Shown in pieces: positions 1 through 12,222 of a stretch of 64,000 bases of DNA; the first letter of the stretch is position 1, and each line of letters starts with the position of its first letter. The position numbers and the translations under genes were made by a program. Source of the DNA: Tomocerus qinae. Taxonomy: Eukaryota; Arthropoda; Collembola; Entomobryomorpha; Tomoceridae. The DNA lies in contig CM034546.1 in the NCBI GenBank assembly GCA_020055645.1, positions 66,402,001 through 66,466,000 of the forward strand. The letters run 5' to 3'. The notes beneath the pieces were generated by a model. It was given only the letters and a program-made list of their open reading frames with translations. It searched no databases and was not told the origin of the DNA.

Positions 1-176
1 AAATTAATTATTAAAGAGTAATATCTATCGTCAAACGGCAAAATTTATACTGCTAAATTCAGTTCAAACTAATTAGTTTACATAACGCATTAATTACACT
101 TAAAAGCAAACAATTATAGCAAAAATTATATTTAAAGTGAAAATTTTGTAAAATTGTATTCTGTCTAACTGTAAGT

Positions 177-1301
177 ATGAATAATTTAACGCCCACGGGA
201 AATGCTAACCAAGCATTTTCAGTCGAAGTTGAGAATTGTATTACTAAGCTGCAAAATGTCCTTGAAGATAAAAGAGCAGAACTATGCATACTAGAAAGAG
301 ACACATTACATAGTTATCATAGCAGACTGTCCCAGTTACAAAACATAGTATCAAATTGCATAGAATACAAAGAGTGCAACGCCAGCAAAGAAAATCCTAT
401 CAATGTCAACAAAAGTTATGGCTCAACTGCAAATAATATAATCATCCACGCACAATTTGATTGCACTTCAAATTTGGACTTAAAAAATACAGTGATAAAA
501 TTCATGGAACGTAATCTCAACATTCAACCCAAAATTATCTCAGCCCGATTCATCAAGCAACGAGAAGGCAACTTATACTCTACAATTGTTGTAAGTCTAA
601 GTTCCACCGAAGAAAAAAGTCTTGTGTTTGCGAACTGCTACAAACTGAATGGAGCAAATGTTTCTATTATGGACGATTTGCCACTACATTTAAGGAGAAC
701 TTCCACCAGGAAGAAAACCAGTGCTGTTAATGAGAAAAAATATGTTGCTATTCAATCCGATGGAGAATTGCACACTTACACAACACCACCGCAATTACCG
801 AGAAGCAATCCGCTAGAGGTAGAAAAGAAAGAGTATGACAACGAAACAAATCAATGTTATAAATTCGTTCGAGACTATGAAACACCCGAGAATGAAACAA
901 TTACTACATCTGAAAACGACGATTCTGAGGTAAAAGCTGAACCTAACGAAACAAATAACAAACTGATTGAGAAAATTAAGCTGGAATTACAAAACGAGGC
1001 ATTTGAAAATCTTAAAAGAGTTATGACCGATAATTTATTTGAGGAAATAGGCAAAAAAGTTAGAATAAAAATAGTAACTGACCTACGAGAATCTAAAATG
1101 AATATCGTTAATGACATTCGGAAATGTATTGGAGACAGCATTAAGGAGGAAACTGCCCAACTGATTAAAAGTGAAATACTGGCTGAACTTAGGAAAACCA
1201 CAAACGAAATGAAAGAAGCCCAAAATGGTATCAATGATCAAATGAAAGTAATTAGAGAAGCTCATGGGAATCTGAAGAAGAAATGTAAACTGTTTAATTA
1301 A
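177..1301 (+). CDS. LINE ORF1p-like protein (374 aa)
   Basis: Intact 374-residue ORF from an ATG in the retroelement. Residues about 1-60 look helical. Residues about 90-175 resemble the RRM-like core of L1-type ORF1 proteins: a strand with NNIIIHAQF, then a helix, then a region ending KLNGANVSIMDDLPLHLRR, which parallels the KLKG...INEDL...LR pattern of many ORF1p and ORF1-like proteins. Residues about 240-370 are charged and coiled-coil-like with many K and E. ORF1p proteins bind RNA and act as chaperones for the retroelement RNA. The copy at 33813-34937 encodes the same protein. No zinc knuckle is visible. The family assignment comes from pattern recognition, not a search. Confidence 0.65.
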   Translation: MNNLTPTGNANQAFSVEVENCITKLQNVLEDKRAELCILERDTLHSYHSRLSQLQNIVSNCIEYKECNASKENPINVNKSYGSTANNIIIHAQFDCTSNLDLKNTVIKFMERNLNIQPKIISARFIKQREGNLYSTIVVSLSSTEEKSLVFANCYKLNGANVSIMDDLPLHLRRTSTRKKTSAVNEKKYVAIQSDGELHTYTTPPQLPRSNPLEVEKKEYDNETNQCYKFVRDYETPENETITTSENDDSEVKAEPNETNNKLIEKIKLELQNEAFENLKRVMTDNLFEEIGKKVRIKIVTDLRESKMNIVNDIRKCIGDSIKEETAQLIKSEILAELRKTTNEMKEAQNGINDQMKVIREAHGNLKKKCKLFN

Positions 1302-1489
1302 TTACCTATTATAACTTTAATTGTCAATGTGATACTTTCCAGGATTTTAACTTTATAATGGAATATTCATATTTAAATTTTGATTTGATTCATAGATTGA
1401 AAATTATAATTTTTTAATTTGTCTAATTAGATTTTTAAAGTAATTTTTGATTGGAATTTTAATTGGTTAAATATAGTTTTTCTTAAATT

Positions 1490-1640
1490 AAAAATTGTAA
1501 TCCTAATCTGCATAATGTCCTTAAAAGATAAAAAAGCAGACTTATACACAGTAGAAGTAGACACACTGCAAAAAAGAGAAAAGAAAACTCAGCGTTAGAT
1601 TAATTACCTACTTTAATCTTGAATATGATACATATGACGA
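1490..1640 (+). repeat. Collapsed second copy of the ORF1 ends inside the retroelement
   Basis: Bases 1501-1570 resemble 241-310 (near the ORF start) and 1600-1634 resemble 1294-1333 (ORF stop and 3' flank). The middle of the gene is missing. The same structure is present in the inverted copy near 33480-33625, so it was fixed before the two copies separated. Confidence 0.65.
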
Positions 1641-2239
1641 CAACTTTGTTTTTAAAAAAACTGCTATCCATTGGATTTATAATTTCAATTAGTTAAATAG
1701 ACTTCGCTTTAACTATCTTCCCAATTATCAACTAAAATAGCAGCTCCGTGAAGAATTCTATACATAATAACAAAAATAACTTCACTATACCCCTTTTCAT
1801 TATACTATATAGAGTAATGGCTTTTATCACTTCATACATTAGCATGCTACATGTTTATATTCTCAATGCTACTAATGTTCTAGATTTGTAAATTATAAAC
1901 ACATACCTATATAAGTTACATTAACTCATACTATTCCACATCATTATAAAACTTTAATAATAATAATTCATATACAAGTCAACTTTAATATAGTACGTAT
2001 AAAATACCTATATTTCTTTCTACTCTGAAATTTACGACACTTTAAATTTACTGAATATGTAAGTACACTATATATAATATATATAACACACCTATGTCTA
2101 TCTAAAACTTGTTATATTATAGTTAACCCAACTCCACCAATATGTTCGAATTTGTAATAGATAAACAGAATTCGATGTAAGGGCCAATGGCCGCATCATC
2201 AAGAGAAATAAAACCAATAATAATAATAATAATAATAGA

Positions 2240-3780
2240 ATCATTTCATTAGACACAGTCTAATAATATTTATTATATTTATTAATAAAATGTTAGTAAT
2301 GCATTATGTCACCTTGTAGTATTTGCCCTTAATGTACATTTTCAACTTAAGAAAGGAGATTGGTTTGCTATGTATTTATTTACTTCCAAATAACGTCATT
2401 CTATCGAGTAATCCGTTCATGTTGGTTATTAAATTCGTAAAATTTCGAATATTGCCCCAGTTTTTACACTTTAAGAGGAATTTAACCAATTTTTCTCGAT
2501 TCGAGTAATTTTGATGATATATTTACTAATTTTGAATTGCAATATGGCCGAAATCTTGAGAATTTTATGATTGGAGGAATATTTAATTTTACTTATTCAA
2601 GGGCCAAGGGGGATTGAGAGATGATACCTAATGCGATTATGCGATGTGAAGCTTAAATCTACAAATTTAAGTATACGATTAGGTAGAATGTGCGTATATT
2701 AACACCTAAAAGTAGTATTGTCTGAATCAAAATTATATTCTTCGCCCGACTACCAGGCGACGTAACGATGAAAAGTTTTACCATAGAAGAACAAAAGAAC
2801 ACTGTTGCATGCCGCAAATTACATTTGCACATTGAAGACAAGTGGTATACTTTTGGTAAACAATTAAACAATACACAAGGTTTGTGTTTTTAGAAGAAAC
2901 CGGTATTCATCAGTTATTTCCAATGAAGAAAATAATCCTGTCGTTATAATTACCTGACAGTTTATATTTATTTATTCAAGGTCAAGACTATCCAATGAAA
3001 AGTCCTTTATGACGAATTTTCTATATAGAGGAGACTGGGGATAGTATACGAAGTTAAGAATTTTCATAGAATCTTTGACTTTTTATGGTCGGCAAAATTT
3101 GAAGTATAATTTTGTGAACATTTTAACAAAAGGTTGTTAGTTTCGGGTTCATACTCGTTTTCTAAAAATAAAATTAACTTCCCTTAAATTCCAAAACTAC
3201 CCAAAAGTAAACTTTCGCCGCTTTACAAAATTTTACCCCCAGACTCTTTTAGATACACTTAAGCGGTACAAATAACGGCAGCTTTCATAAATGATAACCG
3301 ATGCTGTTTGGGACTATCATTTTGAAAGTTTTTCGTAGGAAAATATTTAGATCAAAAAAGTCATGATGGGGATTGGGGATAGTGTAAGAACATTTGGATG
3401 ACCACTTTTGGCTAATTATGTCATCATTTTTTGACCATACGTGATGCGTTAAACATCACTGAATGCCTACCATGCATTAAATACATAGATTACATTTGCA
3501 AATATTTCTCCAGTTACTCGGTGGCTGTTTATGGACGATAGAATATGCCTAATAAATTACCTCATTTGATGCATCGGGAAAAATTAATTTTGGAAAACTA
3601 AGGACCATTACGATGATCATTAATAAAGATTTCAGCATCTGTGGCAGCATCATAAGAAGTGGAACTGCAAGATATGGAAAGAGAACATCGAATAATTACA
3701 TTCTTACACTTTCCCCAAAAAGTATTCGTATACAACACTATGTATATTTGTAGTGTACGCTTTATGTTCAACATTTTATG
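2240..3780. other. Intergenic, no gene recognised
   Basis: AT-rich sequence without a convincing ORF or repeat. Short open frames here (for example 2323-2508 and 2659-2871) show no recognisable domain. Confidence 0.5.
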
Positions 3781-3949
3781 ATAACTAGATAGTCGTGTGA
3801 TAAATCAACAAAAAGCTGACATTTAAACCTTTTGATGGTGCTAATTTCACCACTCTACGTTTATTAGTTTCGGGGTTGTTAACAACGGAACTTGGCAACC
3901 TGGAAACCATGAAAAAAGGCAGCTGTGCACGTTGAGCCGTCCGTAGTCT

Positions 3950-4125
3950 AAAGTGAGCTCTGAGGACTCCAATAGGAGTCAATAAATAGTCAGTGTAAAT
4001 TAGAACTTCTAAAAATCAGAGCTGAGATATTGCACTGTGAAATCCATTTTTGAGGACTAAGAAAATACCTGGAGGGAATCGTGATGTGTTGGTAATTTTC
4101 ATTAGTAACTCCATTTATTAGCAAA
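3950..4125 (-). pseudogene. Fragment of the ionotropic-receptor-like family (S2 part)
   Basis: About 165 bases match 14445-14610 of the intact gene, including the stretch encoding the conserved PQKWISQCNN-like segment just after the membrane core. Flanks do not match. It is a detached relic of the C-terminal half, with substitutions throughout. Confidence 0.75.
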
Positions 4126-4449
4126 TAATCTATTTAAATTGTGTTAACTTTAAAAACAAGAAATGGTTCGGTTGATCTATGATTCGATTTTATATTCCTA
4201 GGCCACCAGTACTGCTGCTGAATATCAAAATAATTAGGCATCAACATTTGGTTTCATTTCAAAAGACATTAATTTTAATGTTAACCCTGAATTGTTTCAT
4301 GTTTAATACTATGCATTACATACAAGCTGGCGCATTTTAGCAAAAAGCTGAAAGATCCATGTCCATGCATTTAATGTAATATTCAACAAGCGCAAATAAA
4401 TACCTAGTTACTTTACTTTTTCTAATAACCTACCAAAAGGGGTTTGATT

Positions 4450-4620
4450 TCTTCTTAGGGCACCCAAAGCTTAATTTTTCGCGGATGTAATCCGCAAGCA
4501 AAATAATTTGACCGCCCAAAATTATGACGATTTATACCTGTTGGGGGCCCAAATTTTATTTTGGGGACCTACGGCGTCCAAATTTTTGTGAAGGCGCCCA
4601 ACGCGGAGGACATCTGCAAG
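4450..4620. other. GC-richer patch, unclassified
   Basis: A patch with several GGCGCCC/GGGGGCCC-like words and repeated phrases around AATTT stands out from its AT-rich surroundings. It lies between two receptor fragments. It may be part of a dispersed repeat, but I see no terminal repeats. Confidence 0.25.
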
Positions 4621-4714
4621 TCGTCGTGTACTTTATTATTATTCTTAAAGTTTTGCAAAAGCCTTTAAAGCCACAAAGCAATGACCACTTTTTGTTATTT
4701 AAAAATGTTACGAC

Positions 4715-7025
4715 TTATACATCGAAAGATATCAGTATCATCCAAAAGCAAATATAAAATATTGTGCCTATATTGGAGTTGTAAAATGTTAAACTTCTTG
4801 GGGGAGGTCTTTGCCAGCAAGATTTGCATTCTGTATAATTATAAGATTTATAATGTTCCAACCATATACCGTAAATTCCTAAATGACTAAGAATAAACAA
4901 TTTGTCCATAAAAAATGGAGCAAGCATGGGGATGTTAATGTTCAAAATAGAAGTATAAATAGTTAATGGTAAAAAGGAATTTTCTTGTTTTCCACGATAT
5001 AATGTTTTGATTGGCTGTTCCCCGCCACTTTGTGGATTCCAGTGGGAGTCATTCAGAAACCTGTGTAGACGGGAACTTCTGACAATCAGTACGGAGTTAT
5101 TGCATTTTGCAATCCATTTCTGAGGAGTTGTGTAAGGAAAACGGGGAGGGAACCGAATAATGCTGACAATTTTGTCAAGTAACTTTACTTTTGAAAGTAT
5201 TTTCATTTTCTCGTAAAAAGAATAAATAATTTATCAAACAATTTAAATACAGGCGTTAAGAACGAATCCAGTGGTTTATTGTTGAAGTATTCAATGGCTG
5301 TCTTTACTGTACTTTGGTTTTTCTCCTCAAATTTTCAAAATATTCTTAGATTATTTGAAAATTGATTGACTGATGGTAAATTCTTTCCACTCGTAATACA
5401 GAATTTGTGGTACATCCTTAGAATATTGTCCTGAATATATACTGGAATAGTAAATGGATCCATTTCACTTGTATCCGAAATTTCACCTAAAGCAGTAAAA
5501 CCAGACAAGTCAGCCAAATGTTCAATTGACTCAATTTGTTTCACCGGACGAGGTTCAACTAAATCCGTTGTGACAATGCCTTTGTACCCATTTGTTAATA
5601 CAATGAACATGAGTAGCAATGAACTCACTACCAATCTGATCCAAAGGGTTCTATTAGCTGTTTTTGGCAAGGAGTAACTGATTTCTAGCAAATAAGCATA
5701 GAATATAAAAATGAAGGGGATAATTTTATCTTGTTTGAAAACGAGTACGATATGAATGAAAATGCTTGTAACTGCAAAACAGAGAATAATTCCTATCCAT
5801 GTGTGAAATTGAAAAGGTCGAATGTATCCATAGAAAGAAAGACTCTCATCTTCAAGAACAACACAAGAAATAAAGTTAAAGGAGTCTTCCATTATTGGAA
5901 TAATATGCAAGTAAGGATGATGCCGATTGAAGAAATCAGAATTAAATTGAAATTGAAGTTTTGAATTAATTTGACGCTTTTCAAAACAATATAGGCTACC
6001 CCCAACAGTAGTTGAAAAATAATTGAGCCAATTGAAGTGGCAATGTTCTTTTCGCCTTTTAAAACAGTATTTGTGAAATAGCTATTTGTTTTATGGCGTC
6101 CACAATAAGAATTTTCGCCAGAAAAGTCACTCATAAGATTTTCATCCATAATATACAAAGCAGACGACTTTCCTATATTACTCTCACTGAGAATGATTTT
6201 CATTGAAATTCGTCGCAGTTGTCGACCAAAGCATTTGTTTCCTGAACACAATGACACTAAAGTATAAGCAAATCGTAATTGGACAAACTTTGGATGATGA
6301 TTGTACTGCGGACATAGTAAATACACACTATGGTTGTCTTCATCAGAAATAGATAACATCAGCCATGGCTTGTCCCAAAATAGACTGTAAATAACATTCC
6401 AGTTCCTATTGGCTCCATATCGGTTGTCGAAAAAAAAATTCACATTTGACTTGGCCAGTTCTAATATTTCTTTATCGACCAGTAAGTAAACAGAAGTGTG
6501 CTCCCAGAAGTTATACCGACTCTGCCACCAACCCCAAGAATAGCGTTTGTCCACTTCGGAAAATGTCTCGCTGATGTGCTTAATTAACATCACATCTTTA
6601 AATATTCTGGGATTGAAATTGACTACAATGTGCACTACACAAACAAAACGGCTTAGTCGACGTGGTGAAGAAAAATCATATTTCTTTTTGTCCAACTCAT
6701 TCATACAAGGATTGAAATTACTTTTGAAGCTGTTGAAGGGACTTAGAAATGATTTTTTGGGATTACAAGACGACAAATTTTTTCCTCCATCGGATTTAAT
6801 TTTTGTAAATGCAAATGGAATGTCGACATTATGTAATCCATCGTATAAGAGTTCTTCACTACTTATGTTTAATGAACTTTGCTGGAAAAGAAGATCAATG
6901 TAACAATCACTTTCTAAATGTACAACATCTTTCAATTCCCATCCAGAAGACTGTCCTACAAAAAGTCCTACAAAAACTATAAACCAAATCAATAATAGCA
7001 CCATTTTTGTTATAGATGTTTTCAA
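4715..7025 (-). pseudogene. Ionotropic-receptor-like gene, broken copy
   Basis: Three open segments in 5'->3' order on the minus strand match the intact 838-residue relative. At 7025-5892 there is a signal peptide (MKTSITKMVLLLIWFIVFVG) and the long extracellular N-terminal region. At 5910-5335 there are the first membrane segment, the pore-like YAYLLEISYSLP, the second membrane segment ending LTNGYKGIVTTDL and the start of the ligand-binding-like lobe. At 5206-4715 there is the distal lobe and the beginning of the last membrane segment. A frameshift lies near 6000, where the good reading frame switches, followed by a deletion. The first half of the distal lobe is missing between 5335 and 5206. 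The intact paralogue is intronless, so these are lesions rather than introns. No function is expected, although a truncated N-terminal protein could be made. Confidence 0.8.
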
Positions 7026-7029
7026 GGTC

Positions 7030-8160
7030 TAATCTTCCAATGTACTAAAAAAATCTTTGTTTTCATGTCTTTATTTTATTGTAAGAATGATACTCTGTCA
7101 TGAAAACTTCGAGTAAAACAAAAACACTATTTACAATTATTTCTATTCAAAAATATTTTGTAATTGATAAAACTATTTTGAATGAGAAGCTTGGAATACT
7201 AACTTCAATTTGAAGTTTCCTCAACTCGGGAGAATTTTTTACTTTACAGATATGCTTCAATGCTTGGAATTGTGAGTGTCGTCGTTAGTAAATTAAAAGA
7301 GTGACAACTCAGGCGGCTTTGAACCAAAGTTAAATGGGCGTCCTTAAAACCCAATTATAGCCCACATCTAGTTAACAGGAAAATGTGCACACGGTCTAGG
7401 TTAGGTCCTCTATTAAGAAGTCAAGGGACTTTCCATTTTAAACGATTTTACGAAAAAAATTTTTTTTCAAACTATGTCACATCTTTCAATTTCCACCTTG
7501 ACGATAATCCAACGACGAGGAAGACGGGATTATACCCGAAACCATCTACGGCTGAATATACATTAATAAGTTGATATCCTTATTTTTATGCAGCAGTAAA
7601 GAAAGCTGGAAAGCTGCAATTTAAATTAGATTATTACACATTGATGACCATTTTTTTTAATTTAGAAGTTTTTTAGCCATAATGTATTATTATTATTACC
7701 TATCACAAATGTAGATTGAATCTATCAAGGGTAAACTGTATGAAGATAACGAGGTGAGTGACGATTATAGTAGTATAATTATTTAAAAAACTATCTGGTA
7801 GGATCCTTGATTGATAAGCTATTGCAGCAGCAATAAAAGCTATTCAATATTTTATGGATATTAAAGCAATAAAATTTGTTTAAATTTATATTGCCTTTAG
7901 TGCCACTAAACAATATTGAAGTTGTCTATTTTTCACTTGTTATTTTGGTTTAATAACTTGTAACAATAGAGTAATTAATTAAAAAGTGATTACTGCTCAA
8001 CCTCCAACTTAAAAGCCATATATTTTCACCAGCAATTTGCTTTTATATTAGAAAATGAGAAGTAGTTGTGTTAGATAAACTTGTAAAGTGATCGATATTT
8101 GGTTTGCTATAAAGCAGTCAGTTGATAGTTTAGCAATAGTTTTGATATGAAAATAATTAT
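7030..8160. other. Upstream region and intergenic DNA, no gene recognised
   Basis: AT-rich, with homopolymer runs and short unsupported ORFs only. The 7026-7300 part would have been the promoter region of the broken receptor copy. Confidence 0.4.
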
Positions 8161-8168
8161 ACGTTATA

Positions 8169-9097
8169 GTGAACCCAGCTAAGGGGGCAAATCTAGCACT
8201 CAAGAGAAATTCAGCAGGCCACCCATCACAGTAATAAAAACAATTTCGAAAACATCCCATTAGGTTGTTAACTTTGTAAATACAAAGTACATTTAAATTA
8301 ATACACCTTTATTTTCTACAGTGGTTGGAAAAATTAGCTGCAGCCCCAACTTCCTGATAAAAAGGAATTCCCTTCACCAAAATAATAACTGTAGATAGTA
8401 GCATCAAATACAGGGAACAATGAAAGACTATTTCCGAAAAAAACTCCCAAAAAGTTACCAAAACTTTTAAAATCGAAAAAATAAGATTCCCCTCTAGGAT
8501 TTTGGAAAAACGTTCAAATCCCATGAGTACAACTTACGAATAAATATTTTTTAAAAATAGTTAATTACCCAGTGCTGTTATTTAATTCTACAAAAAGATA
8601 TCCCAACTGGCACAAAGGAATTAAGAGGGTAGTAAAAAGTAAACCTAGCTCTATTAAAAAATGTTGAATAAGTTTTTCGATATTATAGCAGAACCAATTT
8701 GGGTTAGAAGTTTTGAAATGCTATTTAATACGCACATTACAATCATTACGAAATGTTCCCTTTCGCTAATCATTTCCATTCGATCCCCAGTCACCATTCA
8801 ACCTTCTTATGTAAACTATTATTATTTAGATGTTATAACAATAATATGAAACGACTCATTTCGTTGGTTTAGAGGAATTGGGCTTGCGCATTTTACTTTT
8901 TTTGCTTTTAAGGAGCCTGCATATATTCCGTGTGCAGTTGATGGGAGGAGGGGATACCCAAAAGTGTTGCAGTCAGCACTTGCGTTGCACATGTGGGAGG
9001 GGGTTTTGCTTTACGTAATATATGCAGGTTTCCTAGGTTCTCCCTACCACACGTACATATATATATATTATATATATAGACAGGTAAATTTATCAAG
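8169..9097. repeat. Dispersed repeat copy A
   Basis: Starts GTGAACCCAGCTAAGGGGG and matches the copy at 9815-10447 through to TTCCTAGGTTCTC and GGTAAATTTAT. An extra block of about 0.26 kb (8295-8555) is present only here. An internal inverted pair (CCTGCATATATT... and ...AATATATGCAGG, near 8918 and 9017) could form a hairpin. It has no convincing ORF. Confidence 0.7.
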
Positions 9098-9454
9098 TCT
9101 GCGATTATATATAGAGATTTTCTATCCGAAATACATTTCAACGGAGTCTTGCAGGTATAACTAAATATAGAATCTACTAAATATAATGTCAGTTTCGATA
9201 AAGAATGCGGAGTGTATAGCATAAAACCATGAAAAATATTAGAATGCATTGAAATGAAACCGAATTCCAAATCATTAAAATTACTGGAGGCCTAGTAATA
9301 CCATAATACGCATATATATAATATTATGTTCAAACACTTGTCAAAGTTGTTCTTGGACGTTATATCTACTGACTTACGTGTTGTCACTGTTTACTTTGGA
9401 TTTCTTATACAGTAAGCATAGCTTATAACGAATGTTTACTTTAATACAGGGTCC

Positions 9455-9655
9455 CAGGGAACAAAAAATGACCTTTTTCACCTTTTTATAAAAAGATGGG
9501 AGCAAGTCTTTTTTGCCTTTTTCATATTTTTGATGTATCGGCGTGCTCCCTTTACTTCCACTTTACATGTAAATACGATAAAACACACCGCTTTTTTAAA
9601 AAAAGTAGTACTTTTTTACTTTTTTTGTAAAAAAGGAGTGCTTTTTTGTTTCCTG
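9455..9655. mobile_element. hAT-like MITE, 201 bp
   Basis: Terminal inverted repeats CAGGGAACAAAAAA.../...TTTTTTGTTTCCTG are flanked by a perfect 8-bp duplication CAGGGTCC (9447-9454 and 9656-9663). An 8-bp target duplication and CAGGG-type ends are the signature of the hAT superfamily. The interior is noncoding with poly-T/poly-A tracts, so it is a non-autonomous element. Confidence 0.75.
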
Positions 9656-9814
9656 CAGGGTCCCAAATAAATATTGTCTATACACTTTTTGCTAGCTTGC
9701 CACGCAGTGGAGATTCTTCTGTTCACAATTGACAGTAACTTTACTGAAGGCAGATAGATAATTCCTGGCAGACAATCATTAATTGTAACACTTTAGTCTT
9801 ATTATATATCTACT

Positions 9815-10447
9815 AGTGAACCCAGCTAAGGGGGGAACCTAATAGCACTCAAGGGATTTCTGCAGGCCATCCATTACAGTAACAAAAACAATTCCAAAAA
9901 ATCATCGGTAGTTCACTAAGTTTATAATGTTAACCAGTACTACATACTGTTATTTAATTCTACAAAAAAGGTGTGCAAACAGGCACAAAGAAATCAAGGG
10001 GACAGTAAAAAGTAACACTAACTCTACTAAAAATGCTAAAAATATAAAATAATATTATGTCGATGTAGCAGAACTAATTTGGATTAGAAGTTTTGAAATG
10101 CTAATTGATACACACATTACGATCATTACAAAATGTCCCTTTTCGCGAATCATTTCTATTCAATCACCAATATACAACTTATGTAAATTTCTATTATTGT
10201 TTTGATGTTATAATAATGTATGAAACAACTCATTTCGGTGGTTTAGAGGAAGTGAGCATGCACACTTTGGTTTTAAGGAACCTGCATATATTACGTGTGT
10301 AGTTGTTGGGAGAAAGAGGTGGTATCCTAAAGTGTTACAGTCAGCACTTGTGTTACACATCGGGGAGGGGATTTTGCGTTACTTAATGCATGCAGGTTTC
10401 CTAGGTTCTCCTACCAGACATACATACATAGATAGATTGGTAAATTT
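9815..10447. repeat. Dispersed repeat copy B
   Basis: Second copy of the repeat at 8169-9097, diverged by many substitutions and lacking the 0.26-kb block. Both are in the same orientation, about 1.65 kb apart, which suggests an old local duplication that the hAT-like MITE later split. Confidence 0.7.
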
Positions 10448-11046
10448 ATTGCTTTATCTCTTCTGTGCTTATAACATAAGAGATCTATATTTTATGACGT
10501 TGTATTGCGGCCTTTTGTTGAAATGTGCATGCGTTTATTGTCATATAGACTATGGGATTGCGTTATCGTATTTCCAAATTAAACCAAATGTGGATGCCTA
10601 ATTATTATGAAATATAGCGGCAGTTGGCAGTACTGTATCACATACGGATGATTATACTTCATACCTACCTTTAAAATTCAGTCAAGCGTGCTGGGGTCTA
10701 CTAATAATAATAATAATGTCATTTAGTCCATTATTATCTATTCCAAACACTGAAGCTATAATGTTACATTTATTTTTATCCACCATTTTTAGAAGCTTAA
10801 AAAAGCAATGAGGAAAAAGGTAAATCTTTTTTTACAATTATATTACTACCTTTACCGGCGTTTGTAGGAGTCCGAAATATTTACGTGACGGAGACAATAC
10901 AACCTTGAAGGTCTATAATAGTATGTAGGTCGATCGGTCGATGTGGCAAAAGCCATTTCGGCAAAATCGAAAAATGTTTGCAAATCACCGGTTTGGATAA
11001 TTTAGCAAATCCATTCGGCAAAATTGGGTACGGTCCTTATCTTATA

Positions 11047-11189
11047 AATTGCTTTCTGACTACCGATTGAACTGAAGCTCAGTAGATGGAGGTAAATAAT
11101 CTAAAAACTAAATCTAGAAACTAAAAAAGTCTAAAAAACTATGTTTCCATCTACTGAGCTTCAATTTAACTGGTGACCAGAAAGCAATT
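11047..11189. mobile_element. Foldback/MITE-like element with 44-bp arms
   Basis: The left arm 11047-11090 and right arm 11146-11189 are imperfect inverted repeats beginning AATTGCTTTCTG and containing CTGAAGCTCAGTAGATGGA. A 55-base spacer separates them. It is noncoding. No clear target duplication is seen beyond AATT. Confidence 0.65.
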
Positions 11190-11699
11190 GTGAGAAACCT
11201 TTATTTGGATTTGTGATACACTGTCAGTACTAGTATTGTTGGAAATAATAATTAATGTTAAATACGCATAAGCATCTTATCTTTTCTTTTGACAGTCTCA
11301 CTTAGTTTTGTTGGCAGTTGCCTTTAGAGAATGGCAAAATCTTCACTTAAATACTTTTCCTGTATATTAAACAAAATGGCCCATAAGTTAGCCCGGATGG
11401 TCTTCTCCATATTATAAACGATATTTTTCCAGTGCTGAATAAGGCTATGTACATTAAAATTAATCGCAGGCTACGGAAAACGTAGAAATTACGGGAAGAA
11501 AAGTTTACCCTTTTTTAAATTTATCAAAATAATTGCATTGAATATAATGTGACTTACTTCAATTGAATAACTATGTAATGGTGCTTGATTTGACTTGATG
11601 ATAATTTGATTTACTGATAATATGATTGACGATACTATGAAACTTGATTTGAAATTGCTTACCTAAGAATAAGCATTAGTTGCACGAAAAATCGATATT

Positions 11700-11825
11700 A
11701 TTTGGTTTTAGCATAGTATATAAACCAAACTATCGATACTATTTAGCATATTATATAAACCAAACTATCGATACTATTTAGCACAGTATATATAAACCAA
11801 ACTATCGATACTATTTAGCAAAACT
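11700..11825. repeat. Tandem repeat of about 36 bp with TATCGATA palindromes
   Basis: Three to four units of a sequence containing ATATAAACCAAACTATCGAT, each with the palindrome TATCGATA. Confidence 0.75.
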
Positions 11826-12222
11826 GTTCAAAATTAATTTGTCAAACTGACTTTTGCTTAAACGGTGGGCATCTCTATAATATTATTTATCTTGACTCTG
11901 ACATATGGAATTTCCCACACAATTGACCCTGTAGGTTTATTTATATATATAGATATACAAAAGATTGTTTGCCTTATAGATTTCGGTTTCTTGTGACCTC
12001 ATGTCTGTGTGTGTTGTGTAAACTTTTTCATAGACACACTTTACCTCTTCTATCAAACACAACATTATGAAAAGATGGACAAACACCATTCAATTATTTG
12101 AATAATAAATATGAATCAGAAGACTTCCAATTTTTAAAATAGATTGAATATTATTTATATTCAAAGGAAAGTGTGTTTTAATGAGTGTGTAGAATTAAAA
12201 TCAATGCGTTTCATTTTGACAG

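Larger units (their letters stand above)
1..2237 (+). mobile_element. ORF1-only non-LTR retroelement, left copy (5' end cut by window)
   Basis: Position p of this copy matches position 35114-p of the minus-strand copy at 32878-35168, colinearly, with no indel seen before the 3' tail. The difference I noticed is at base 106 (G here, A there). The element ends in a (TAA)n tail at about 2215-2237, as many LINEs do. About 55 bases of the 5' end lie outside the window. It carries one ORF (177-1301) and about 0.9 kb of 3' sequence with no recognisable reverse transcriptase. The near-identity implies recent mobilisation, presumably by enzymes of another LINE. Confidence 0.8.

Noticed and set aside
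875-1265. Minus-strand open frames over the ORF1 gene, repeated at 33849-34239
   Set aside because: They are exact antisense shadows of the ORF1 coding sequence and are hydrophobic only because of the A-rich sense codons.
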